Part shown: one piece after another, positions 1-4,939 of the stretch
Layout of the letters: every line of letters starts with the position of its first letter
Position numbering within the stretch: position 1 is the stretch's first letter
DNA from: Nitrospirota bacterium
GTDB lineage: Bacteria > NPL-UPA2 > JAADIA01
Length of the DNA: 6,712 bases
Reading direction: 5' to 3'
NCBI GenBank assembly: GCA_013151555.1
Contig: JAADIA010000050.1
Coordinates: 1 to 6,712, forward strand
Notes under the pieces: generated by a model
Seen by the model: the letters and a program-made list of their open reading frames with translations, nothing else
Database searches by the model: none
Told to the model about the DNA's origin: nothing
Program-made: the position numbers and the translations under genes

Positions 1-84
1 AACAGGATAACCAGCGCAGAATCCGGCCGCCCTGCCGGTCCTTGACCCGAGCCCCATTGGCCCGGTTCCATCTCCACCTGGCAT
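1..84 (-). CDS. DUF5320-type small protein, 5' end only (cut by window edge)
   Basis: The minus strand reads 28 codons from an ATG at 84-82 to the left edge with no stop. The product begins MPGGDGTGPMG and continues with TGRAAGFCAGY. This glycine-rich start (GDGTGPMG, then TGR.AGFCAGY) is the signature I know from the DUF5320 family: small proteins of unknown function often found beside NifX/NifB-like iron-molybdenum-cluster proteins and Mrp/NBP35-type ATPases. That neighbourhood is family knowledge from memory; those genes would lie outside the window. An AGGAGG (93-98) sits 8 nt before this ATG. A second ATG at 90-88 is only 2 nt from the Shine-Dalgarno, too close to be used. A consensus sigma-54 promoter lies just upstream at 126-141, so the gene is probably activated by the enhancer-binding protein encoded at 355-2085. 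Family recognition rests on 28 residues only. Confidence 0.72.
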   Translation of the reverse strand, partial: MPGGDGTGPMGLGSRTGRAAGFCAGYPV

Positions 85-92
85 CTTCATCA

Positions 93-98
93 CCTCCT
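93..98 (-). promoter_or_regulatory. Strong Shine-Dalgarno deciding the start of the DUF5320-type gene
   Basis: The minus strand reads AAAGGAGGTGATGAAGATG. The AGGAGG core is 8 nt from the second ATG (84-82) and only 2 nt from the first (90-88). The second ATG is therefore the likely start, and its product begins MPGGDG as expected for the family. Confidence 0.75.
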
Positions 99-125
99 TT
101 CTTTTTATATCCTACTCAGATATAT

Positions 126-141
126 TGCAAATAGCGTGCCA
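126..141 (-). promoter_or_regulatory. Sigma-54 (RpoN) -24/-12 promoter
   Basis: The minus strand reads TGGCACG CTAT TTGCA. It matches the RpoN consensus TGGCACG-N4-TTGCA at every defined position. The -24 GG is at 140-139 and the -12 GC at 128-127, ten bases apart. Transcription would start near 114-117, about 16-20 nt before the AGGAGG and 30-35 nt before the ATG at 84. The promoter points at the DUF5320-type gene. The next gene upstream on the same strand encodes a sigma-54 activator with an intact GAFTGA loop, so a cognate pair is likely (inference). Confidence 0.88.
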
Positions 142-354
142 GAGGAGTGTTTAAAGGTACAACAATTAGGAAGATATTGATTTGCAATGAGTTGTAAAGG
201 AGATTATGACAAAGATATCAATGAGGACAAAGAGAAGGAAGGTTGCAGATATGAAACGTTCTTCTCACCCTGACTGGATATTAATTTATAACTTCTGTAG
301 TGATAGAGGATTGCCTGAGTGTTGCAATAACGAGCACATTGGTGCAGAATTGAA
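142..354. other. Leader upstream of the sigma-54 promoter; possible enhancer region
   Basis: About 210 bp separate the regulator's stop from the sigma-54 promoter. No convincing gene or strong terminator is visible. Short recurring words are present. AGATAT occurs at 172-177, 213-218 and 247-252, plus 118-123 at the promoter. TTGCAA occurs at 182-187 and 322-327, plus 125-130 inside the promoter. CAATGAG occurs at 185-191 and 219-225. ATTGAT (175-180 area) is the inverse of ATCAAT (216-221). TACAAC (158-163) and GTTGTA (191-196) form a spaced dyad. Such sites, 40-200 bp upstream of a -24/-12 promoter, are where an activator would bind, but no long clean palindrome marks one. Treat as a search region. 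Confidence 0.3.
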
Positions 355-2085
355 TCACTTATGGGGAAGGATATTATGTTTCTTCATTCTTCGCCAGAGA
401 CCACTACGGCTTATGCCTAAATCCTCGGCGACGAGAGAGCGATTCCATTTATGTTTAGCAAGCATTTCTATGATTAACTCTCTCTCGAGTTCCGTCAGAG
501 GACAGCGCTTTTGAGAGACTTTGGCGAGAATCCTTCTCTCTGGCACGCCCAGTTCTTCCGGAAGGTGTTGAGGCTGGATAAGTCCACTCTGACAATGAAT
601 GAAGGCATGCTCGATGGCATTTTCCAGTTGCCGCACGTTCCCGGGCCAGGGATGGTCAACGAGAATATTCATGGCTTCCGGGGAGACCCCGGTTACATGC
701 CGGCCGGTCCGTTTGTTGAAGACAGTAATAAAATGTTCCAGCAGAAGAGGAATATCTTCCCTGCGCTCACGCAGAGACGGCAGTTTTAGACGCACAATAT
801 TGAGCCGGTAGTAAAGGTCCTGGCGGAATTCTCCTTTCTCCACTTTCTCCAGGAGAGTCTGATTGGTAGCAGCAATCAAACGGATATCAACCTGGATTGT
901 TTTCGTCTCTCCCACCCGCTCAAACTGTTGATTTTCAAGGACCCGCAGCAGCTTGACCTGAACAGCAGGACTTATTTCTCCAATCTCATCCAGAAATACC
1001 GTCCCCCCTGAGGCGCTCTCAAATCTTCCCTTCCGGTCGGAGATTGCTCCAGTAAAGGCCCCTTTAATATGCCCGAAAAGTTCGCTCTCCAGCAGAGTTT
1101 CGGGTAAAGCCGCACAATTCACCGTAATGAAGGGATATTCCCGGCGGTGACTGTGATAATGGATTGCCCGGGCCACCAAATCTTTTCCCGTTCCCGTCTC
1201 GCCCTCAATCAAGACCGTGCTGGTAGTTACGGCTACTTCCGTAATAAGCTTGTATATTCGCTGCATCTGGTAACTTTTTCCAATAATGTTACCAAAGGAA
1301 TATTTATCTGCCAGTTCTTCGGTGAGCTGCCTGAGCTGGGACATATCACGGAAAGTTTCCACTCCCCCAATTATTTTTCCTTCTTCATCTTTGAGAAGGG
1401 CCGTGCTGACACTGATAGGAAGATAACAGTTGCGTTTGGTAAATATTTCCAGTTCGAAGTTTGTCACGCTGCAACCGGTGCGCATAGTTTTCCGGAGAGG
1501 ACATTCCTCCCGGCACGTTAAGCTGCGGAAGATCTCGTGGCAATGTTTGCCAAGCACTTCCACTTCGCTGAACCCGGTAATTTCTTGAGCAGCACGGTTG
1601 AAAGCGGTAAGGCAATATCTCTCATCAACAGTAAAGACTCCATCGGTAATACTGTTCATGATTGCCTGGAGTTTGTTTTTCTCAAGAATCGTCTGACGGC
1701 TTGCTACCGAGAGCCGGGCGATAAGAGCCCTTACCTCTGCCAGATTACGAAAAGTTCCTACAACTGCAGTGATTTGTCCTTCTTTGTCTTTTAGAGGAGC
1801 AGTGCTCAGGCAAATAGGAATTTCATCATCGTCTTTGGTGAAAACGGTGTATTGGCAGTTGGAAAGCATTTCTCCCGTCGTAAAGGTCACTTTGGCCGGA
1901 CAGCCTTCTTCACAGTTTTGTGAGTGAAATAAATCCGGGCAATGCTTGCCAACTACTTCTTCCCGACGGTACCCGGTGATCCTTTCCGCCCCCTCGCTAA
2001 AGGCGATAATTTTCAGTTCCCGATCCACCACAAAAACGCCGTCAGCTAATTGTTCAAACTCTTCAACAGTTTTTTTTCTTTTCAT
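355..2085 (-). CDS. PAS-PAS sigma-54-dependent transcriptional activator (AAA+, Fis-type HTH)
   Basis: Cytoplasmic enhancer-binding protein that remodels RNA polymerase-sigma-54 by ATP hydrolysis. In 576 residues from the ATG at 2085 it has: PAS 1 (about 10-115); PAS 2 (about 140-250), clearly related to PAS 1; an AAA+ domain (about 265-490) with Walker A GETGTGKD (295-302), sigma-54-contacting GAFTGA (342-347) and Walker B TVFLDE (362-367); and a Fis-type helix-turn-helix near the C-terminus ([17 protein letters not shown]). There is no receiver domain or membrane segment, so it senses an internal signal directly. Each PAS carries GKHC-x8-C-x3-CP: Cys 49/58/62 and 182/191/195. These could bind a metal or Fe-S cluster or act as a thiol switch (inference). 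A GTG at 2091 and ATGs at 2088 and 2085 are in frame. The GTG lies inside the AGGTG Shine-Dalgarno-like stretch, so an ATG is preferred. The gene reads toward the sigma-54 promoter at 126-141, its probable target. The ligand is unknown. Confidence 0.93.
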   Translation of the reverse strand: MKRKKTVEEFEQLADGVFVVDRELKIIAFSEGAERITGYRREEVVGKHCPDLFHSQNCEEGCPAKVTFTTGEMLSNCQYTVFTKDDDEIPICLSTAPLKDKEGQITAVVGTFRNLAEVRALIARLSVASRQTILEKNKLQAIMNSITDGVFTVDERYCLTAFNRAAQEITGFSEVEVLGKHCHEIFRSLTCREECPLRKTMRTGCSVTNFELEIFTKRNCYLPISVSTALLKDEEGKIIGGVETFRDMSQLRQLTEELADKYSFGNIIGKSYQMQRIYKLITEVAVTTSTVLIEGETGTGKDLVARAIHYHSHRREYPFITVNCAALPETLLESELFGHIKGAFTGAISDRKGRFESASGGTVFLDEIGEISPAVQVKLLRVLENQQFERVGETKTIQVDIRLIAATNQTLLEKVEKGEFRQDLYYRLNIVRLKLPSLRERREDIPLLLEHFITVFNKRTGRHVTGVSPEAMNILVDHPWPGNVRQLENAIEHAFIHCQSGLIQPQHLPEELGVPERRILAKVSQKRCPLTELERELIIEMLAKHKWNRSLVAEDLGISRSGLWRRMKKHNILPHK

Positions 2086-2142
2086 CATCACCTATCTTAA
2101 TCACACAAAGAGTTTCTACTTTCCCTGGAACGAAAATCGGGA

Positions 2143-2174
2143 TCCCCTTAACTGCAATGGTATCATTAAGGGGA
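2143..2174. repeat. Inverted repeat TCCCCTTAA / TTAAGGGGA, possible REP-like element
   Basis: Perfect 9-bp arms at 2143-2151 and 2166-2174 enclose a 14-nt loop. The right flank continues CGGCGGTTC and the left flank is GAAAATCGGGA. The core AAGGGGACGG (2168-2177) matches AAGGGGACAG (4069-4078) of the larger hairpin after the helicase gene in 9 of 10 bases. I recall GGGGACGGTTC-type hairpins as dispersed elements linked to REP-associated tyrosine transposases. That link is from memory and needs a genome-wide search. It could also act in the regulator's 5' leader. Confidence 0.45.
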
Positions 2175-2268
2175 CGGCGGTTCAATGAAAAAAGGTTAAA
2201 AGAAGGTCAAGAGATACTATCGTTTTAGAATGTTAACTCTTGCGATAGCCTTTGGTTAATAAGAAAAA

Positions 2269-2289
2269 GAGCACAGCTCCCTTTTTTTT
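2269..2289 (+). terminator. Weak terminator-like hairpin with a T8 tract
   Basis: GAGC-ACA-GCTC (2269-2279) is followed by CC and eight T (2282-2289). Five A (2264-2268) just before the stem could lengthen it by pairing with the T tract. The stem is only 4 bp. No plus-strand gene lies upstream for it to terminate, so it may be a relic, an attenuator, or chance. Confidence 0.22.
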
Positions 2290-2330
2290 CGTTCATCTGC
2301 AAATTAATTATATCTTTATGCCTGTCTATC

Positions 2331-2339
2331 TGTTATAAT
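2331..2339 (+). promoter_or_regulatory. Extended -10 promoter candidate for the helicase gene
   Basis: TGTTATAAT fits the extended -10 form TGnTATAAT exactly. No good -35 is seen 16-18 bp upstream, which extended -10 promoters tolerate. A start near 2346 would give a leader of about 85-90 nt before the GTG at 2433. A second TATAAT at 2392-2397, without TGn or a -35, would give a leader of about 30 nt. Confidence 0.45.
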
Positions 2340-2416
2340 TGTTCATTATTCTTGTGCTTACGATTAGGATGCGCGAGTTCTCTTTTTTTAGTATAATAAT
2401 TGCAAACAATCCCTGA

Positions 2417-2421
2417 AAGGA
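2417..2421 (+). promoter_or_regulatory. Shine-Dalgarno supporting the GTG start of the helicase gene
   Basis: AAGGA lies 11 nt before GTG 2433-2435. It is downstream of the alternative TTG at 2400, so it can only serve the GTG. Confidence 0.6.
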
Positions 2422-2432
2422 CAGAGAAACAA

Positions 2433-4025
2433 GTGAAAACATTCGATCAATTAGGTTTATCAGAAGAAACCCTGCAGGTTCTCAAACAAAAAGGCTTTGA
2501 AGTACCGACTCCCATTCAGGAGCAAGCCATCCCGGTCCTTCTCACCGGCAAGAAGGATATTATCGGACAAGCACAAACAGGGACAGGAAAAACCGCCGCC
2601 TTCGGATTGCCTATCCTGGAGCGATTAAAGAAAGACACTCGTGCGGTCCAGGCTCTCATTCTTACCCCGACCCGGGAACTGGCGGTTCAAGTCGCGGAAG
2701 AGATTCATTCTCTCAAAGGAAAGAAACGGGTAAGTGTCGTCCCCATCTACGGTGGTCAGTCAATAGATATCCAGCTCCGGCGGTTGAAAAAGGGAGTAGA
2801 TATCGTTGTCGGAACCCCGGGACGGGTAATTGACCATCTCAAACGCCGCACTCTGAAACTCGGTCACATATCATATCTTGTCCTGGACGAAGCTGATGAG
2901 ATGCTGAATATGGGATTTCTTGATGCCGTGCGAGAGATCATGGAGAGCACCCCGGCAGATAAACAGATTTTACTTTTCTCAGCGACCATGCCGCCTGAGA
3001 TTGTCAAGATCGCTAAAAAATATATGGGCGCATACCAGACAATCAAAGTCACCAGCGGCGGACTGACCGTAACAAAGACCGACCAGATCTATTTTGAAGT
3101 TTCAAAGGCTGATAAGTTCGAAGCGTTATGTCGCATAATCGATATCGAAGAAAAGTTTTACGGCCTTGTCTTTTGCCGCACAAAGCGTGACGTTGACGAG
3201 GTCTCCCAGCACCTGATAGACCGTGGGTACGATGCAGATGGCCTGCATGGAGACATGTCTCAAGGACAACGCGAGAAGATACTTAACAAGTTCAAAAGAA
3301 ACACGAGTAACATTCTTGTTGCAACAGACGTTGCCGCGCGCGGGCTCGACGTCCAGAACTTAACTCACGTTATCAATTTTGCTCTTCCCCAGGATCCCGA
3401 ATCGTATGTCCATCGTATCGGCAGAACGGGCCGGGCCGGCAAAGAAGGCATTGCCGTGACCTTCGTCACTCCGGCGGAATACCGCAGATTGCAGATGATC
3501 AAACGGGAGGCAAAGACCGAGATACGAAAAGCTAAATTGCCGAATATTGCCGAGGTCATCAAAACAAAAAAAGCCCGCATAAAAGCAGAACTCGAGGAGA
3601 TCGCCAACGCCGAGCCTGAGAGAGATTATACGGCTATGGCTCAGGAGCTTCTTAAACATAACGAGCCTACAAATATGCTGGCCGCTCTTCTACAATACAC
3701 TTTTCAAGATGAACTAAGCGTCAAAAACTATGTCGAGATCGAACAGCGGGCGGCTGTTGACAAAAAAGGCAAAACGCGCCTTTTTGTCCAAAAAGGGAAG
3801 GCGGACGGACTGACCCGTAAAAAGCTGATCAATTTCATTACTGAGAAGTGCCGTATCTCCCCTTATAAAATCAGAGATGTGCTTATTCTTGATAAATTTT
3901 CTTTTGTAACCCTTCCTTTCCACGAAGCCGAGCTCGTCCTTTCCTCGTTTAAAAACGCAAAAAAAGGCTCCAAACTCTTGATCACAAAAGCAAAAACAAA
4001 AACAAAAACAAAAACAAAAAAATAA
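2433..4025 (+). CDS. DEAD-box ATP-dependent RNA helicase with DbpA-type RNA-binding domain
   Basis: Unwinds or remodels RNA using ATP in the cytoplasm, typically in ribosome assembly, mRNA turnover or cold adaptation (family roles). All core motifs are seen (530-residue numbering): Q motif GFEVPTPIQ (21-29), I AQTGTGKT (47-54), Ia PTRELA (79-84), Ib TPGR (128-131), II DEAD (152-155), III SAT (183-185), V ATDVAARGLD (297-306) and VI HRIGRTGR (327-334). A charged linker follows. Residues about 448-508 (RLFVQKGKADGL, then KIRDVLILDKFSFV) match the DbpA RNA-binding domain, which in DbpA, CsdA and YxiN relatives recognises structured RNA, in DbpA 23S rRNA. The tail is a KT repeat. Start: GTG at 2433, 11 nt after AAGGA, gives MKTFDQLGLSEE, the usual family N-terminus. 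An upstream in-frame TTG (2400) lacks a ribosome site and lies just after a -10 element. The csdA/dbpA/yxiN choice cannot be made from sequence alone, so no symbol is given. It stands alone, convergent with the SWIM gene. Confidence 0.95.
   Translation: MKTFDQLGLSEETLQVLKQKGFEVPTPIQEQAIPVLLTGKKDIIGQAQTGTGKTAAFGLPILERLKKDTRAVQALILTPTRELAVQVAEEIHSLKGKKRVSVVPIYGGQSIDIQLRRLKKGVDIVVGTPGRVIDHLKRRTLKLGHISYLVLDEADEMLNMGFLDAVREIMESTPADKQILLFSATMPPEIVKIAKKYMGAYQTIKVTSGGLTVTKTDQIYFEVSKADKFEALCRIIDIEEKFYGLVFCRTKRDVDEVSQHLIDRGYDADGLHGDMSQGQREKILNKFKRNTSNILVATDVAARGLDVQNLTHVINFALPQDPESYVHRIGRTGRAGKEGIAVTFVTPAEYRRLQMIKREAKTEIRKAKLPNIAEVIKTKKARIKAELEEIANAEPERDYTAMAQELLKHNEPTNMLAALLQYTFQDELSVKNYVEIEQRAAVDKKGKTRLFVQKGKADGLTRKKLINFITEKCRISPYKIRDVLILDKFSFVTLPFHEAELVLSSFKNAKKGSKLLITKAKTKTKTKTKK
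3991..4020 (+). repeat. CAAAAA hexamer microsatellite, five copies, inside the helicase 3' end
   Basis: Five perfect tandem copies of CAAAAA run to two codons before the stop. In frame they read AAA ACA, so the helicase ends in a (KT)n tract closed by KK and TAA. Each unit is two codons, so copy-number change lengthens or shortens the basic tail without a frameshift. Confidence 0.95.
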
Positions 4026-4044
4026 TCCCCGCCCCTACTAAGCA

Positions 4045-4087
4045 AAAAGTAGCCTGTCCCCTTTAAAAAAGGGGACAGGCTACTTTT
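4045..4087. terminator. Perfect 20-bp inverted repeat between convergent genes: bidirectional terminator or REP-like element
   Basis: Arms at 4045-4064 and 4068-4087 are fully complementary (left arm AAAAGTAGCCTGTCCCCTTT) around a 3-nt AAA loop. The A-rich start and T-rich end make it an intrinsic terminator in both directions. It begins 19 nt after the helicase stop and ends 1 nt before the last base of the SWIM stop codon. The stem is longer than most terminators. Its sequence also resembles GGGGACAGGCTACTTTT hairpins that I recall as dispersed repeats in several uncultured lineages. Both readings may hold. Confidence 0.88.
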
Positions 4088-4088
4088 A

Positions 4089-4823
4089 TTAATAGCTTTT
4101 GGTTAAAATAAGAACAAGAGGTTTTTCCCACTCGAAGCAGGTTTCTTTGCCGGCAAGCAAGGCAAACGCACCAATGCACTCGGGTTCAATTTGCGCATAC
4201 TCTTGAAGCATCTGCACGACCTTACTCATAAAATCGCCCACAATGCCGTTCGAGTCGTCCACGCCACCCTGCAATTTTTTATCGAGCCGCAAAAGAAGTT
4301 TTACCAGAATTTCTGCTGTTTGTTTATTAACCGGCAAATCGGAAACAATTGCCGATAACATATTGCATCCCTTGCGCAATGAATCCTGGTTTCTAAACCA
4401 GGTGCGCGACGGTCCACAGTAGGGCTTTATGTATCGCATAGACTCAGTGATGGATTTCTTAACTGCGGCTAATTCTTCCTTGCTTAACTCTTCTCGCCGT
4501 CCCCTGCTCACAACTTGATCATCAAGCTTCTTATTTTGATTATTTAATGGTCGCCCCTTCTGAACTGCATACAATGCCAAAGCAACCATATGCTTGCAAA
4601 GCGTGCCCTCTTGCCCAAGATAGCAAGTGCAATGACCGCGTTTGTAATTTCGGGCCGATACGGAAACGCGATAAGGCTTTGTCCCCAGGACAACAGCAGT
4701 ATAGTCCCCCCCTAACTCCTTTACTTTTGTCACCTTACCATGCTCATACAAACCCACCGCGCGCTGAAACGTCGGGTTATCTGTAGCAAGTTTGATTTTG
4801 TCAAAATCGTAGGTTGGGAACAT
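4089..4823 (-). CDS. SWIM zinc-finger protein of unknown function
   Basis: A 244-residue protein with a SWIM-type zinc motif, C-T-C-x8-C-K-H, at Cys65, Cys67, Cys76 and His78. In the SWIM family (Pfam SWIM) this fold binds one zinc and contacts DNA or protein. The N-terminal part (YDFDKIKLATDNPTFQRAVGLYEHGKV, broken here as residues 5-20 and 21-31) is typical of SWIM proteins, where an entry such as RGxxLYxxGxV precedes a small beta domain and the CxC. The C-terminal 150 residues are helical and charged, with no domain I recognise. There is no signal peptide, membrane segment or helicase domain, although SWIM is often fused to SNF2 helicases. Start: the ATG at 4823 follows AAGGAG (4832-4837) with 8-nt spacing. 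The stop directly abuts the 4045-4087 hairpin. It lies 116 nt downstream of the TPR gene on the same strand, so it may be co-transcribed or have its own promoter. Confidence 0.85.
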   Translation of the reverse strand: MFPTYDFDKIKLATDNPTFQRAVGLYEHGKVTKVKELGGDYTAVVLGTKPYRVSVSARNYKRGHCTCYLGQEGTLCKHMVALALYAVQKGRPLNNQNKKLDDQVVSRGRREELSKEELAAVKKSITESMRYIKPYCGPSRTWFRNQDSLRKGCNMLSAIVSDLPVNKQTAEILVKLLLRLDKKLQGGVDDSNGIVGDFMSKVVQMLQEYAQIEPECIGAFALLAGKETCFEWEKPLVLILTKSY

Positions 4824-4831
4824 ATCAACAA

Positions 4832-4837
4832 CTCCTT
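4832..4837 (-). promoter_or_regulatory. Shine-Dalgarno of the SWIM gene
   Basis: The minus strand reads AAGGAG, 8 nt before the ATG at 4823-4821, which fixes the SWIM start. Confidence 0.75.
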
Positions 4838-4876
4838 ATCCTTCTAAATAGATTTTAAAGCTTTTGCTTTCTTAAT

Positions 4877-4888
4877 ACCGAATTCGGT
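4877..4888. repeat. Perfect 12-bp palindrome ACCGAATTCGGT
   Basis: A self-complementary sequence 54 nt upstream of the SWIM ATG, where an operator for that gene could lie. No gap, so it is a dyad rather than a good hairpin. Function unknown. Confidence 0.4.
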
Positions 4889-4920
4889 TACAACAAACAC
4901 TTTTCAAGCAACAGAGCCTG

Positions 4921-4934
4921 CCTAAAATTTTAGG
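4921..4934. repeat. Perfect 14-bp palindrome CCTAAAATTTTAGG after the TPR gene
   Basis: It starts 6 nt past the TPR stop codon. As RNA it folds only into a 5-bp stem with a 4-nt loop and has no following T tract, so it is a poor terminator. It could equally be a protein-binding dyad upstream of the SWIM gene. Confidence 0.35.
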
Positions 4935-4939
4935 GAAAA

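Larger units (their letters stand above)
2086..2432. other. Divergent intergenic region between the regulator and helicase genes
   Basis: About 340 bp with no convincing gene. From left to right it holds: the regulator's weak ribosome-binding site (AGGTG, near 2089-2093); a 9-bp inverted repeat at 2143-2174 flanked by GGGACGGCGGTTC-type sequence; a short GAGC/GCTC hairpin followed by eight T at 2269-2289; an extended -10 at 2331-2339; a second TATAAT at 2392-2397; and the helicase Shine-Dalgarno. No clear promoter for the regulator was found on the minus strand, either sigma-70 or sigma-54. Confidence 0.6.

Noticed and set aside
206-514. Plus-strand frame of 102 codons preceded by AAAGGAG
   Set aside because: More than half lies antisense to the conserved C-terminal region of the activator, the protein is low in recognisable features, and the Shine-Dalgarno is only about 4 nt from the ATG. 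Likely chance.
1147-1521. Plus-strand frames antisense to the activator, also 511-789, 1537-1794 and 1946-2188
   Set aside because: They lie opposite conserved PAS and AAA+ coding sequence and show no family features.
2089-2091. GTG start for the activator
   Set aside because: It overlaps the AGGTG that must act as ribosome-binding site; ATG 2088 or 2085 is more plausible.
2400-2432. TTG start adding 11 residues to the helicase
   Set aside because: A TATAAT lies at 2392-2397, the AAGGA is downstream of it, and the family N-terminus begins at GTG 2433.
3360-3659. Minus-strand frames inside the helicase gene, also at 2864-3052 and 3714-3923
   Set aside because: Shadows of a fully conserved helicase gene, without ribosome sites or recognisable domains.
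3991-4020. CAAAAA tract as on/off phase variation
   Set aside because: The unit is six bases, so copy change cannot shift the frame; only tail length can vary.
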